A stretch of 64,000 bases of DNA from Saccharopolyspora hordei. Lineage in GTDB: Bacteria; Actinomycetota; Actinomycetes; Mycobacteriales; Pseudonocardiaceae. Below, piece after piece: positions 8,958-18,729 of the stretch (the stretch's first letter is position 1; each line of letters starts with the position of its first letter). The stretch covers positions 5,411,501-5,475,500 of the forward strand of contig NZ_JACCFJ010000001.1 of NCBI RefSeq assembly GCF_013410345.1, given 5' to 3'. A program made the translations under genes and the position numbers. The notes beneath the pieces were generated by a model. It was not told the DNA's origin and did not search any database. It was given only the letters and a program-made list of their open reading frames with translations.

Positions 8958-10852
8958 CAGATCTCCCCAACCCGGACGTCTGCGAGCTCTTCCTCGGTGT
9001 AGTACTTGCGCAGCTCCTCGAGCTTGAACAGCTCCAGCAGGTCCGCGCGCATCGGCGGTTGCAGCTGCTCGGTCACCTCGACCCGGTCGGCCACCAGCTC
9101 GCACACCAGCAGCTTGCGGCGCCACCGGGCGTCCATCGCCGGGTGGTCGTCGCGCGTGTGGCCGCCGCGGCTCTCGGTGCGCAGCAGGGCCGCGCGCGCC
9201 ACGCACTCGCTGACCAGCAGCATGTTCCGCAGGTCGAGGGCCAGGTGCCAGCCCGGGTTGAACTGGCGGTTGCCCTCCACCGCGAGGTGCTGCGCGCGGG
9301 CCTTGAGGTCGCGCAACCGCTCCAGGGCCTCCCGCATCTCCGCGCCGCGGCGGATGATGCCGACCAGGTCGTTCATCACCTGCTGCAGCTCGGCGTGCAG
9401 CGAGTACGGGTTCTCCCCCACCGGCTCGGCCGACGCGGTGAACGGGTCCTGCGCGCGCCGCGCGGCGTCATCCACATCGGACTCGGAGACGCTCGGCCGG
9501 ATGCCCAGCCCGGACACGTAGTCGGCGGCGCCGTCGCCCGCCCGGCAGCCGAACACCAGCAGGTCGGACAGGGAGTTGCCGCCCAGGCGGTTGGAACCGT
9601 GCATGCCGCCGGCCACCTCGCCCGCCGCGAACAGGCCGGGCACTCGCGAGGCCGCGGTCTCCGGGTCGACCTCCACGCCGCCCATCACGTAGTGGCAGGT
9701 CGGGCCGACCTCCATCGCCTCGGCGGTGATGTCCACATCGGCCAGTTCCTTGAACTGGTGGTACATCGAGGGCAGCCGCTGGACGATCTTCTCCGCGGGC
9801 AGCCGCGTCGCCACGTCCAGGTACACGCCGCCGTGCTCGGACCCGCGGCCCTCCTTGACCTCGTTGTTGATGGCCCGTGCCACCTCGTCGCGGGGCAAGA
9901 GCTCGGGTGGTCGGCGGTTGTTGTCCGGGTCGTCGTACCAGCGGTCCGCCTCGGCCTCGTTGTCGGCGTAGTTGTCCTTGAAGACCTCGGGGATGTAGTC
10001 GAACATGAACCGGCGGCCCTCGGAGTTGCGCAGCACGCCGCCGTCGCCGCGCACCGACTCGGTGACCAGGATCCCCTTCACGCTGGGCGGCCACACCATG
10101 CCGGTCGGGTGGAACTGGACGAACTCCATGTTGATCAGCGAGGCGCCGACGCGCAGCGCGAGCGCGTGCCCGTCCCCGGTGTACTCCCAGGAGTTCGAGG
10201 TGACCTTGAACGACTTGCCGATGCCGCCGGTCGCCAGGATCACCGCGGGCGCCTCGAAGAGCACGAACCGCCCGGACTCGCGCCAGTACCCGAACGCGCC
10301 GGCGATCCGGCCGTCGTCCTTGAGCAGCTCGGTGACGGTGCACTCCTGGAACACCTTGAGCCGCGCCTCGTAGTCGCCGAACTCGGCGCGGTCCTCCTGC
10401 TGCAGCGAGACGACCTTCTGCTGCAGCGTGCGGATCAGCTCCAGCCCGGTGCGGTCACCGACGTGCGCCAGCCGCGGGTACTCGTGACCGCCGAAGTTGC
10501 GCTGGCTGATCCGGCCGTCCGGGGTGCGGTCGAACAGGGCGCCGTAGGTCTCCAGCTCCCACACCCGCTGCGGCGCTTCCTTGGCGTGCAGCTCCGCCAT
10601 CCGCCAGTTGTTCAGGAACTTCCCGCCGCGCATGGTGTCGCGGAAGTGCACCTGCCAGTTGTCGCGGGAGTTGACGTTGCCCATCGAGGCGGCGATCCCG
10701 CCCTCGGCCATCACGGTGTGCGCCTTGCCGAACAACGACTTGCACACCACGGCGGTGCGCAGGCCCTTCGACCGGGTCTCGATCGCCGCGCGCAGACCCG
10801 CGCCACCGGCGCCGATCACGACCACGTCGTACTCGTGCCGTTCGATCTCCAC
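8957..10852 (-). CDS. sdhA: Succinate dehydrogenase flavoprotein subunit
   Basis: A 631-residue catalytic subunit that oxidises succinate to fumarate. The N-terminal VVVIGAGGAGLRAAIE is the FAD dinucleotide-binding fold, and SLFGKAHTVMAEGGIAAS contains the His expected to bind FAD covalently. GSNRLGGNSLSDLLVFG and the HPTG segment (FVQFHPTGM) are further family signatures. It starts at GTG 10852 and lies 13 bases after the membrane-anchor gene, giving an operon in the order anchor-A-B. The length is normal for Sdh1-type SdhA, with an extended C-terminus. Confidence 0.95.
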   Translation of the reverse strand: MEIERHEYDVVVIGAGGAGLRAAIETRSKGLRTAVVCKSLFGKAHTVMAEGGIAASMGNVNSRDNWQVHFRDTMRGGKFLNNWRMAELHAKEAPQRVWELETYGALFDRTPDGRISQRNFGGHEYPRLAHVGDRTGLELIRTLQQKVVSLQQEDRAEFGDYEARLKVFQECTVTELLKDDGRIAGAFGYWRESGRFVLFEAPAVILATGGIGKSFKVTSNSWEYTGDGHALALRVGASLINMEFVQFHPTGMVWPPSVKGILVTESVRGDGGVLRNSEGRRFMFDYIPEVFKDNYADNEAEADRWYDDPDNNRRPPELLPRDEVARAINNEVKEGRGSEHGGVYLDVATRLPAEKIVQRLPSMYHQFKELADVDITAEAMEVGPTCHYVMGGVEVDPETAASRVPGLFAAGEVAGGMHGSNRLGGNSLSDLLVFGCRAGDGAADYVSGLGIRPSVSESDVDDAARRAQDPFTASAEPVGENPYSLHAELQQVMNDLVGIIRRGAEMREALERLRDLKARAQHLAVEGNRQFNPGWHLALDLRNMLLVSECVARAALLRTESRGGHTRDDHPAMDARWRRKLLVCELVADRVEVTEQLQPPMRADLLELFKLEELRKYYTEEELADVRVGEI

Positions 10853-10865
10853 GATTGACGTCCTT

Positions 10866-11666
10866 CTAGTTGAACAGCCTGGGGTCGGCGATCGCTCCGC
10901 TGGCGACCAGCATCACGTAGAGGTCCACGAGGGCCACCGAGACCAGCGAGGCCCACGCCAGCTGCATGTGCTTGCCGTTGAGCCAGGTGACCTTGGTCCA
11001 GAACCAGTAGCGCACCGGGTGCTTGGAGAAGTGGTTGATCCGCCCGCCGATGAGGTGCCGGCAGGAGTGGCAGGACAGCGTGTAGGCCCACAGCAGCACC
11101 ACGTTGACCACCATGAGCAGGCTGCCGAGCCCGACGCCGAACCCGCCGTCGGCGCCGCGGAACGCGATCACCGTGTCGTAGGTGAGCACCGCCGCCACGA
11201 CCATCGCCGCGTAGAAGAAGTAGCGGTGCACGTTCTGCATGACCAGCGGGAAGCGGGTCTCCCCGGTGTAGCGGCGGTGCGGCTCGCTCACCGCGCAGGC
11301 CGGTGGCGACGCCCAGAACGCCCGGTAGTAAGCCTTCCGGTAGTAGTAGCAGGTCAGCCGGAAGCCGAGGACGAACGGCAGGACGAAGATCGGTGGCGGC
11401 ACCAGCGGCCCCAGGTCCGGGGCGGGCTGGCCCCAGTGGCTGGCGCCCGGCACGCACGCGGCGGACAGGCACGGCGAGTAGAACGGTGCCAGGTAGTGGT
11501 ACTCGGGGACCCAGTACCACTGGTTCATGAAGGTCCGGATCACGCCGTAGACCACGAAGGCCAGCAGCGCGACGAAGGTGACCAGCGGGGGCAGCCACCA
11601 CCGGTCGGTGCGCAGCGTGCGCACGGACATCCGTGCCCGGCCGGAGGTGGTGGGGGGAGCGGACAT
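10866..11666 (-). CDS. Sdh1-type membrane anchor subunit of succinate dehydrogenase
   Basis: A 266-residue integral membrane protein with about five hydrophobic segments (for example LPPLVTFVALLAFVVYGVI, FFYAAMVVAAVLTY, LLMVVNVVLLWAY) and several His residues that could bind haem or contact quinone (CHSCRHLIGG, NHFSKHP). It corresponds to the mycobacterial Rv0249c-type anchor. The start was set at ATG 11666 because GAGG lies 6 bases upstream; ATG 11720 is in frame but lacks a ribosome binding site. It is first in the sdh operon. Confidence 0.85.
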   Translation of the reverse strand: MSAPPTTSGRARMSVRTLRTDRWWLPPLVTFVALLAFVVYGVIRTFMNQWYWVPEYHYLAPFYSPCLSAACVPGASHWGQPAPDLGPLVPPPIFVLPFVLGFRLTCYYYRKAYYRAFWASPPACAVSEPHRRYTGETRFPLVMQNVHRYFFYAAMVVAAVLTYDTVIAFRGADGGFGVGLGSLLMVVNVVLLWAYTLSCHSCRHLIGGRINHFSKHPVRYWFWTKVTWLNGKHMQLAWASLVSVALVDLYVMLVASGAIADPRLFN

Positions 11667-11762
11667 TCGAGACCTCGTTGTCGTGATGTGTCCGGCGGTG
11701 CTCTCCTTGAGGTCGCTCATTCTGGATCAGGGAGGCGGGGGCAGGTAGTCCCCGAACCGGTG

Positions 11763-11803
11763 CACCCGGCCGGTCCACCCGAACCGGCGAGCCCGGCCGG
11801 GTG
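11763..11803 (-). terminator. Inverted repeat downstream of the 94-aa gene
   Basis: CACCCGGCCGG (11763-11773) pairs with CCGGCCGGGTG (11793-11803) across a 19-base loop. It lies just after the stop of the small gene at 11815 and before the sdh operon start, so it may end that transcript. There is no T-run, as is common in actinobacteria. Confidence 0.4.
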
Positions 11804-11814
11804 AACTCCGGTGA

Positions 11815-12099
11815 TCAGGAGCGGTGGCCGCCGAGCCCCTCGTCGTCGGCGTCGCGCCACAGCGAGGGGTCGTAGGGGGTGTCGGGAACGACCACGACGT
11901 CGCCGGCCACCTCGGTGCCGCGCCGCTGGGCGGGCAGCGCGCTGGCGAGCTCGGCGACGTCGATGTCCAGGCGTTCCACGTCGTTGTGCAGGCGCCGCAC
12001 GGCCGGGGCGTCGCCGTAGCGGGCGCGGAGGACCCCGACGCTGCTGCGCAGTTGCCCCAGGACGCGCTGCAGCTCGGCCAGTTCGGTGGCGGTGGCCAT
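11815..12099 (-). CDS. Small conserved-type hypothetical protein upstream of sdh
   Basis: A 94-residue protein, mostly helical at the N-terminus (ELAELQRVLGQLRSSVGVLRA), with an Arg/Leu-rich centre and an acidic tail containing VVPDTPYDPSLW. The frame has clean third-position G/C bias. It sits upstream of the sdh operon in the same direction, 148 bases before the anchor start, and may be co-regulated. I do not recognise a family with a known function. The N-terminal half could form a short coiled coil. Confidence 0.65.
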   Translation of the reverse strand: MATATELAELQRVLGQLRSSVGVLRARYGDAPAVRRLHNDVERLDIDVAELASALPAQRRGTEVAGDVVVVPDTPYDPSLWRDADDEGLGGHRS

Positions 12100-12238
12100 C
12101 GGCGAACACCTCTTCCGCCTCGTGGTGGCTCGTTACCGCCTCGACTCTGCCCCGAACAGAGAGGTGTGACAAGTGCCACACTGACGATCTCGGCGAGTTT
12201 CCCCCGCGCGGGGTCGGCGCGCCTCGGCGACCGGGGGG

Positions 12239-12895
12239 TCAGGAGCCCGTCCCGGCCATCGCCGCGAGCCCGGCGAGCAACGGCCGCAGCCCCAGCTCGA
12301 ACTGGTCGTCCAGGCTGAGCCCGCGGGTCTCGCGGGCGGCGGTGACCACGTGCGGGAACCGCTCCTCCGGGAGGCCCTCCAGCGGCGACACCGCGCCGTG
12401 CGGGGAGTCCTGCGCGACCTGGTCGACCTGGGCGAACCCGATCGCGTAGCTGAAGACCAGGCGGGCACCGCCGACGAGCGCCGGGCCGCGCAGACCCGCG
12501 TCGTGCAGCGCGGCCATGACCGCCTCCGGCACCCGCAGCGAGGCCGGGTCGCTGTACTCGCGGAGCGCGATCAACGGGGCGGCGTTGGGGTGGCGGACGA
12601 CCAGCGACCGGACGCTGCCCGCCAGCTCGGTGATGCGGTCGCGCCACGGCAGCGCCGGGTCCGGCACGTCGAGACCGGCGAGCAGGCGCTCGATGACCAG
12701 CCGCTCCAGCTCGGCGCGGTCCGCCACGTGGTGGTACAGGCTCATCTTCCCGACGCCGAGCCGCTCGGCCACCGCGCGCATGGTCAGCCCGCCGTGCCCC
12801 GCCCCGTCGAGGACCTCCAGCGCCGCGCTGAGCACGGCGTCCCTGGTCAGCTTCGGCGGGCGGCCGCGTCGCCGCGGGGCGTTCGTCGTGGTCAC
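12239..12895 (-). CDS. TetR-family transcriptional regulator
   Basis: A 218-residue repressor-like protein with a GRPPKLTRDAVLSAALEVLD helix, then the HTH (LTMRAVAERLGVGKMSLYHHVAD, residues ~38-60) and a variable ligand-binding helical domain with a TetR_C-like pattern. The GTG start at 12895 faces the LLM oxidoreductase gene. A 9-bp inverted repeat lies between the two start codons and is the likely operator, implying autoregulation and control of the oxidoreductase. The effector is unknown. Confidence 0.9.
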   Translation of the reverse strand: MTTTNAPRRRGRPPKLTRDAVLSAALEVLDGAGHGGLTMRAVAERLGVGKMSLYHHVADRAELERLVIERLLAGLDVPDPALPWRDRITELAGSVRSLVVRHPNAAPLIALREYSDPASLRVPEAVMAALHDAGLRGPALVGGARLVFSYAIGFAQVDQVAQDSPHGAVSPLEGLPEERFPHVVTAARETRGLSLDDQFELGLRPLLAGLAAMAGTGS

Positions 12896-12943
12896 GTCCC
12901 CAACCTAGACGACTCCGCTCGACGCCCCGGGACTCCGCTGCTA

Positions 12944-12968
12944 CTTTTTCGTACCAAAGACGAAAAAG
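12944..12968. promoter_or_regulatory. Operator between TetR and LLM oxidoreductase genes
   Basis: CTTTTTCGT (12944-12952), a 7-base spacer, then ACGAAAAAG (12960-12968): perfect 9-bp arms in an AT-rich island within GC-rich DNA. It lies 49 bases from the TetR start and 12 bases from the oxidoreductase ATG, so a bound repressor would block the rightward promoter and probably also the leftward one. Confidence 0.75.
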
Positions 12969-12980
12969 AAGGGGGTCACC

Positions 12981-13979
12981 ATGCGCACCCAGTACGGGCT
13001 CGTCCTGTTCACCGACTCGTTCGGCGCAGCGGACAGCCGCGGGACCTTCGGGTGGGCGCTCGAGCACGCGCGCGAGGCCGAGCAGCACGGCTGGGACGAG
13101 CTGTGGACGACCGAGCACCACTTCCTCCCCCGGTTGCAGAACTCCTCCGCCCTGGCGATGGCGGCGTTCCTGCTCGGCCGCACGCCGCTGCGGGTCGGCA
13201 CCGCCGTCGCCGTGCTGCCCCACCACCACCCGGTCGCGCTCGCCGAGCAGACCGCGGTGCTGCAGCACCTCTCCGGCGACCGGTTCACGCTGGGCGTCGG
13301 GCGCGGGCAGCCGTTGATCGACCAGGAGGTGTTCGGCACCGGGATGACCGGGTTCCGCGACATCGCCGAGCCGCTGGCGCTGCTCGAGCGGGCGCTGCGC
13401 CACGGGCGCGCGGCGGGCAGCGGCGAGCGGTACCGGTTCGACGAGGTGACCCTCTCCCCGGAACCGCCGGCCCGCCGCGCGCCGTTCGTGCTGGCCTCGT
13501 CGTCACCGGAGTCCGCGCGCCTGGCCGGGAGCCACGGCGTCCCGGTGCTGCTGGGCCCGTTCATCGACGTGCCGACCAAGCGCGCCGTGCTCGAGGCGCA
13601 CGCGGCCGCGGCGGCCGAGCACGGCCACCAGGTGGACCCGCGCGACAACATCGACTCGGCGTACTTCGCCATCGCCGACGACACCCCGACCGCCGAGGAG
13701 CTGCTCACCGCCGGGATCGCCGAGGTCGAGCTGCAGGCGGCCCGGTTCGGCACACCACTGGTCGAGCGCCCGGCACCGACCCCCGAGGAGGCCCGCACCG
13801 GGGCCGCGAAGCTGGCCGACTGCCACATCGCGGGCGACGTCGCGGAGTGCCGGCGGCGCCTGGCCGACCGGGTGGCGGCGCTGGGCGTCGGGCGCGTCCT
13901 GCTCATGCCCGAGGGCGCCGGGTCGCACGAGGCGACGCTGCGCACGGTCCGCGAGGCGCAGCGGGTCTTCCACCCCTGA
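12981..13979 (+). CDS. LLM-class flavin-dependent monooxygenase/oxidoreductase
   Basis: A 332-residue bacterial-luciferase-like protein expected to use FMN or F420. The sequence shows the barrel start (EHAREAEQHGWDELWTTEHH), LRVGTAVAVLPHHHPVALAEQ and RFTLGVGRGQP, all typical of the LLM fold. It is the target gene of the divergent TetR protein. The substrate cannot be deduced. GGGGG at 12971-12975 just upstream of the ATG may serve as ribosome binding site. Confidence 0.88.
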   Translation: MRTQYGLVLFTDSFGAADSRGTFGWALEHAREAEQHGWDELWTTEHHFLPRLQNSSALAMAAFLLGRTPLRVGTAVAVLPHHHPVALAEQTAVLQHLSGDRFTLGVGRGQPLIDQEVFGTGMTGFRDIAEPLALLERALRHGRAAGSGERYRFDEVTLSPEPPARRAPFVLASSSPESARLAGSHGVPVLLGPFIDVPTKRAVLEAHAAAAAEHGHQVDPRDNIDSAYFAIADDTPTAEELLTAGIAEVELQAARFGTPLVERPAPTPEEARTGAAKLADCHIAGDVAECRRRLADRVAALGVGRVLLMPEGAGSHEATLRTVREAQRVFHP

Positions 13980-14159
13980 CCGGACCACGGGGTGTCCGCT
14001 GCGGACGCGGCGGGGCGCTGCCGCTCCGCCGCGTCCCGCCCCCCCGAGCACGGTGGGCCGGCACGACCGGGCGGCCGGAAAGCCTTGTGGATCGGCATCC
14101 GCCGCAGCAGACTGACTGGTCGGTTCCCGACACTGAACAGTTCAGACTGCGAGGCAGCA

Positions 14160-16418
14160 TTGAGCATTCTCGGCACCCGGGTCGAACGCCGCGAAGACCC
14201 ACGACTCCTCACCGCCGGCGGGACCTACGTCGACGACCTGCGAGAGCCCGAGCTGACCGGGGCGCTGCACGTGACCTTCGTGCGCAGCCCGATGGCCCAC
14301 GCGAGGATCACCGAGATCGACACCAGCGAGGCCGCGGACATGCCCGGGGTGCTCGGCGTGTTCACCGGCGCGGACGTCGACCTGCCGCCGTTCCCGCCGG
14401 ACTCGGGCATCAGCGGGCCGCCACCAGCGGAGATGCAGCGCCCGCACCTCGCCCGGGACGTGGTGCGCTACGTCGGTGAACCGGTGGTCGCGGTGGTCAC
14501 CGAGACCCGCGCGCAGGGCGAGGACGCCGCCGAGGCGGTGTCGGTCGACTACGAGCCGCTGGACGTCGTCGTGGACGTCGACGACGCCCTGCGCGGCGAC
14601 GTCCTGCTCTTCCCCGGGGCCGGCACCAACGTCACCGGCACCAGCGGCGAGCTGGACGACTCGCTGTTCGACGACTGCGAGGTCGTGGTCACCAAGCAGA
14701 TCGAGAACCAGCGGGTGGCCGCCGCTCCCCTGGAGGTCCGGGCCGCGGCCTGCACCTGGGACGGCGACAAGGTCACCTTCTGGCTGTCCAACCAGAACGC
14801 GCAGAGCTGCCGCGACGCCCTGATGGCCAACCTCGGCCTGCCCCGGGAGCAGGTCCGCGTGATCACCCCCGACGTCGGCGGCGGGTTCGGCGCCAAGATC
14901 GGCGTCGAGCAGGAGGCCGCGCTGCTGGCCTTCCTGTCCAAGCGGGTCGGGCGCCCGGTCAAGTGGGTGGAGAGCCGCAGCGAGAACCTGGTCGGCATGA
15001 CCCACGGCCGCGCGCAGCGGCACGTGGTGAAGATCGGCGGCCGCCGGGACGGCACGGTGCTGGCCTACCAGCTCGACATCGTGCAGGACGTCGGCGCCTA
15101 CCCGCGGATGGGCGCGTTCCTGCCGATGTTCACCCGGTTCATGGTCAGCGGCGTCTACGACATCCCGAAGGTGCAGTCGCGGGCCCGGGCGGTGGTCACC
15201 AACACCACCCCGATCGGCGCCTACCGCGGCGCGGGCCGGCCGGAGGCGACCGCGGCGATCGAGCGCGCGATGGACCTGTTCGCCGCGGAGATCGGCGTCG
15301 ACCCGGCCGAGGTGCGGCGCCGCAACCTGGTGCGGCCCGAGCAGTTCCCGTACAAGACGCCGGGCGGGATGACCTACGACACCGGCGAGTACGTCAAGGG
15401 CCTGGACGCGGTGCTGGAGGCGGCCGACTACCGGGCGCTGCGCGAGGAGCAGGCCAAGCGCCGGGCCGAGGGCGCCACCCGCCAACTGGGCATCGGGCTG
15501 TCCAGCTACGTGGAGATCACCGCGCCGAACAACACCGAGGGCGAGACCGGGCACGTCGAGGTCCGCCCCGACGGCAGCGTCCTGGTGCTCACCGGCAGCT
15601 CCCCGCACGGGCAGGGTCACTGGACCTCCTACGCGATGCTGGTGTCCGACCAGCTGGGCATCGACCTGGACAAGATCGAGGTCGTGCACGGGGACACCGA
15701 CCTGATCCCCGAGGGCGTGGGCACGATGGGCTCGCGGTCGCTGCAGCTGGGCGGGTCGGCGGTGCACCGGGCCGCGGTCGACGTCAAGGAGAAGGCCCGC
15801 AAGCTGGCGGCGGAGCTCATCGAGATCGACGAGGCGGACCTGGAGCTGGTCGAGGGCCGGTGGCAGGTGCGCGGCACGCCGAACGTCGGGCTGTCCTGGG
15901 CGGAACTCGCGGCGAAGGCCGAGGACGGGCTCGCCGCCGACGTGCACTTCACCGAGGACCGGCCGACCTTCCCGTTCGGGTCGCACCTCGCCGTGGTCGA
16001 AGTGGACACCGAGACCGGCAAGGTGGACTACCTGCGCCACGTGACCGTCGACGACGCGGGCGTGATCATCAACCCGGTGCTCACCGAGGGCCAGCGCCAC
16101 GGCGGCATCGCCCAGGGCGCGGCGCAAGCGCTGCTGGAGGAGGTCTCCTACGACGCCGACGGCAACCCGCAGAACGCCACCCTGGCCGACTACGCCTTCA
16201 TCACCGCGGCCGAGCTGCCCAGCTTCGAGCTGCTCACGATGGAGACCCCGACGACGCTCAACCCGCTGGGCGCGAAGGGCATCGGCGAGGCGGGCACCAT
16301 CGGCGCCACCCCGGCGGTGCAGAACGCGGTGGTGGACGCGCTCTCCCACCTCGGCGTCCGGCACATCGACATGCCGACCACGCCGGAGCGGGTGTGGCGC
16401 GCCATCAACGAGGCGTGA
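14160..16418 (+). CDS. Molybdenum hydroxylase large subunit (form II CoxL-like)
   Basis: A 752-residue catalytic subunit of a xanthine dehydrogenase/CO dehydrogenase-family enzyme carrying the Mo-pterin cofactor. [10 protein letters not shown] (~240-249) and the C-terminal KGIGEAG with the expected active-site Glu (~710) are present. The active-site loop reads AYRGAGR (354-360), the form II signature, not AYxCSFR of true CO dehydrogenase, so the substrate is probably an aldehyde or N-heterocycle. A TTG start at 14160 was chosen for its GAGG 5 bases upstream and family-like [20 protein letters not shown] beginning; the frame stays open further upstream. It heads an operon with the small and medium subunits. 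Confidence 0.88.
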   Translation: MSILGTRVERREDPRLLTAGGTYVDDLREPELTGALHVTFVRSPMAHARITEIDTSEAADMPGVLGVFTGADVDLPPFPPDSGISGPPPAEMQRPHLARDVVRYVGEPVVAVVTETRAQGEDAAEAVSVDYEPLDVVVDVDDALRGDVLLFPGAGTNVTGTSGELDDSLFDDCEVVVTKQIENQRVAAAPLEVRAAACTWDGDKVTFWLSNQNAQSCRDALMANLGLPREQVRVITPDVGGGFGAKIGVEQEAALLAFLSKRVGRPVKWVESRSENLVGMTHGRAQRHVVKIGGRRDGTVLAYQLDIVQDVGAYPRMGAFLPMFTRFMVSGVYDIPKVQSRARAVVTNTTPIGAYRGAGRPEATAAIERAMDLFAAEIGVDPAEVRRRNLVRPEQFPYKTPGGMTYDTGEYVKGLDAVLEAADYRALREEQAKRRAEGATRQLGIGLSSYVEITAPNNTEGETGHVEVRPDGSVLVLTGSSPHGQGHWTSYAMLVSDQLGIDLDKIEVVHGDTDLIPEGVGTMGSRSLQLGGSAVHRAAVDVKEKARKLAAELIEIDEADLELVEGRWQVRGTPNVGLSWAELAAKAEDGLAADVHFTEDRPTFPFGSHLAVVEVDTETGKVDYLRHVTVDDAGVIINPVLTEGQRHGGIAQGAAQALLEEVSYDADGNPQNATLADYAFITAAELPSFELLTMETPTTLNPLGAKGIGEAGTIGATPAVQNAVVDALSHLGVRHIDMPTTPERVWRAINEA

Positions 16419-16578
16419 GGACGTGCCCGCCGCGGTTCCCCGATCGCAGTGCGGGTGGCCGGCCGGTGTGCCTAGGCTGGGCCGTCCTCGCCGGGCGAAC
16501 GAGGAGCCGCAGTGCCGGGCGCTCCGGCGTCCCACAGACCAAGACCGAGTTCCGTGACAGGTCCAGAGGAGTCCGTTC

Positions 16579-17052
16579 GTGCAAGTTTCGATCAACGTCA
16601 ACGGCGAGCAGCGCAGCCATGAGGTCGAAGACCGCACCCTGCTCGTGCACTACCTGCGAGAAGAGTGCGGCTTGACCGGCACCAACATCGGTTGCGACAC
16701 CACGTCCTGCGGGGCCTGCACGGTGCTCCTCGACGGTGAGTCGGTGAAGTCGTGCACGGTCCTCGCGGCGCAGGCCGACGGGCGCGAGGTCACCACCATC
16801 GAGGGCTTGGCCGACGGCGAGGAGCTGCACCCGGTGCAGCGCGCGTTCCAGCAGAAGCACGGCCTGCAGTGCGGGTTCTGCACCCCGGGCATGGTGATGG
16901 CCTCGGTGTCGCTGGTCGAGGAGAACCCGAACCTGACCGAGGCCGAGGTGCGCGCCGGGCTGGAGGGCAACCTCTGCCGCTGCACCGGGTACCACAACAT
17001 CGTCGAAGCCGTGCTGACCGCGGCGAAGGAGAAGCAGGGGGCCGCCGAATGA
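16579..17052 (+). CDS. Molybdenum hydroxylase [2Fe-2S] small subunit
   Basis: A 157-residue electron-transfer subunit with two [2Fe-2S] centres. Plant-type ferredoxin Cys residues are at 39, 44, 47 and 59 ([11 protein letters not shown] and SC) and the helical-domain pair is at 98/101 and 133/135 (QCGFC, LCRC). It starts with GTG 16579 preceded by AGAGGAG. The stop overlaps the FAD-subunit ATG by 4 bases. The length is typical. Confidence 0.93.
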   Translation: MQVSINVNGEQRSHEVEDRTLLVHYLREECGLTGTNIGCDTTSCGACTVLLDGESVKSCTVLAAQADGREVTTIEGLADGEELHPVQRAFQQKHGLQCGFCTPGMVMASVSLVEENPNLTEAEVRAGLEGNLCRCTGYHNIVEAVLTAAKEKQGAAE

Positions 17053-17870
17053 TCCCTGCCGCGTTCACCTACAAGAAGGCCGGATCCGTCGACGAAGCGC
17101 TGAGCCTGCTCGCCGAGCACGGTGACGACGCGAAGCTGCTGGCCGGCGGGCACTCGCTGCTGCCGCTGATGAAGCTGCGGCTGGCGGTGCCGGAGGTGCT
17201 CATCGACCTCGGTGGCCTGCGCGAGCTGTCCTACGTCCGTGAGGAGGGCGACGAGGTCCGCATCGGGGCGCTGACCCGGCACCACGACCTGGAACACTCG
17301 GAGCTGCTGCAGCAGCAGGTCCCGCTGCTGGCGCACGCGGCGGGCACCATCGGCGACCCGCAGGTCCGCCACCGCGGGACCATCGGCGGTTCGCTGGTGC
17401 ACGGTGACCCGGCCTCGGACCTGCCCGCGGTGGCCCTGGCGCTGGACGCGGTCCTGGTCGCGCAGGGCCCGTCGGGCACGCGGGAGATCCCGGCGACGGA
17501 GTTCTTCACCGACTTCTTCGAGACCGCGCTCGGCGAGGACGAGCTGCTCGTCGAGGTCCGGGTGAAGAAGGCCCCGCAGCAGGGCTGGGACTTCCAGAAG
17601 TTCACCAAGCGCGCGATCGACTGGGCGGTGGTCGGCGTGGCCGTCGCCGGGCAGCGCGTGGCGCTGGTGAACATGGGTCCGACGCCGATGCGGGCCCGTG
17701 GTGTCGAGGAGGCCCTGGCGAGCGGCGCGAGCCCGGCCGAGGCCGCTGAGCGCGCCGCGGAGGACACCTCGCCGCCGGACCAGGCGGGCGCCAGCGCGGA
17801 GTACCGCGAGCACCTGGCGAAGGTGCTGGTCCGCAGGGCCCTGGAGAACGCAGCGAACCGGGGCGCATGA
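17049..17870 (+). CDS. Molybdenum hydroxylase FAD-binding medium subunit
   Basis: A 273-residue subunit passing electrons from the iron-sulfur subunit to [18 protein letters not shown] (~32-46) and the TIGGSL segment are the FAD-binding signatures of CoxM-type proteins, and the C-terminal CO_deh_flav_C domain is present. ATG 17049 lies in an ATGA overlap with the small-subunit gene. The operon order large-small-medium differs from coxMSL of classical CO dehydrogenase loci. A strong hairpin follows directly. Confidence 0.9.
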   Translation: MIPAAFTYKKAGSVDEALSLLAEHGDDAKLLAGGHSLLPLMKLRLAVPEVLIDLGGLRELSYVREEGDEVRIGALTRHHDLEHSELLQQQVPLLAHAAGTIGDPQVRHRGTIGGSLVHGDPASDLPAVALALDAVLVAQGPSGTREIPATEFFTDFFETALGEDELLVEVRVKKAPQQGWDFQKFTKRAIDWAVVGVAVAGQRVALVNMGPTPMRARGVEEALASGASPAEAAERAAEDTSPPDQAGASAEYREHLAKVLVRRALENAANRGA

Positions 17871-17875
17871 CGGAG

Positions 17876-17910
17876 CGAGGGCACCCGTGACGCGGTCACG
17901 GGTGCCCTCG
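17876..17910 (+). terminator. Perfect 16-bp hairpin after the molybdenum hydroxylase operon
   Basis: CGAGGGCACCCGTGAC (17876-17891) pairs perfectly with GTCACGGGTGCCCTCG (17895-17910) around a GCG loop. It begins 6 bases after the stop of the FAD subunit. No T-tract follows, as in many actinobacterial terminators. Confidence 0.85.
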
Positions 17911-18059
17911 TCCATCCCCCGCACCCGGCGGCTCCGGTGCTCGCCTCCACTGCGGCACAGTGCTCGTGGTGCGTGAGCGCCACGCACTCTCCTCGCTCGC
18001 GATGTTCTGGTCGTCGCGCTCCGGGCTGCCGACGCACCGCTCAGTCTTCGCGCTCCGCG

Positions 18060-18626
18060 TGCCCGGAACACCAGCTGCGCGACGAGGAGGACCGGCTCAC
18101 CGAGGACGAGCTGACCTCGGCGGCGTTCCTGGTGCTGTTCGCCGGGTACGAGAACACGGTGAACCTGCTGGGCAACGGTCTCGTCGCGCTGCTGACCGAC
18201 CCGGCTGCGCTCGCCCGCGCCCGCAACGGGATCACACCGACCACTGTGGACGAACTGCTGCGCTTCGACCCGCCGCCGCAGCTGGCCATCCGCCGGTTCC
18301 CGAAGGAGGACGTGGTGATCGGCGGCGTGACCGTCCCGAAGGGCGAAACCGTCCTGCTGTCGCTGGTCTCCGCGCACCACGACCCCGACCGCTTCGCGGC
18401 CCCGGAGCGGCTGGACCTCGACCGGACGGACAACCCGCACCTGGCCTTCGGCCACGGCCCGCACTACTGCCTCGGCGCCTCGCTGGCCCGCGTGGAGGCC
18501 GAGATCGGGCTCGGCACGCTGCTCACCCGCTTCCCGAACGTGGCCCTGGCGGTCCCGGAGTCCGAGCTGCAGTGGCGCGGCTCCTTCCGCAACCGAGGGC
18601 TCCGCACCCTCCCGGTCACGCTCTGA
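18060..18626 (+). pseudogene. C-terminal half of a cytochrome P450
   Basis: About 189 residues matching only the second half of a bacterial P450. The I-helix is LVLFAGYENTVNLLGN, the K-helix ExxR is in VDELLRFDP, and the haem loop is FGHGPHYCLGASLAR with the axial Cys. The N-terminal ~200 residues are absent; the open frame upstream to 17937 reads as non-P450 sequence rich in Cys and Arg. Without helices A-H the product cannot be a working P450. A deletion close to 18060 is the simplest reading. Confidence 0.8.
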
Positions 18627-18729
18627 CGCCAGCGACGGCGCCACCTGCGTGGGTGAGGGGCGAAGCCGCGGTGCACGGCAGGATGGACGGAGGTGATCGC
18701 GGTCCGCCGTGGGTACTCCGGAGGGTGTG

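Noticed and set aside
8958..9206. N-terminal extension of sdhB upstream of ATG 8957
   Set aside because: It would lie entirely inside sdhA and the residues are Arg/Ala-rich non-SdhB sequence.
9059..10858. A 599-codon frame opposite sdhA
   Set aside because: Mirror of a strongly conserved gene; His/Val/Arg-rich composition typical of antisense frames in high-GC genomes.
17937..18060. Upstream part of the P450 frame as a real N-terminus
   Set aside because: Residues are Cys/Arg/Ser-rich and unlike any P450 helix; likely unrelated sequence fused by deletion.
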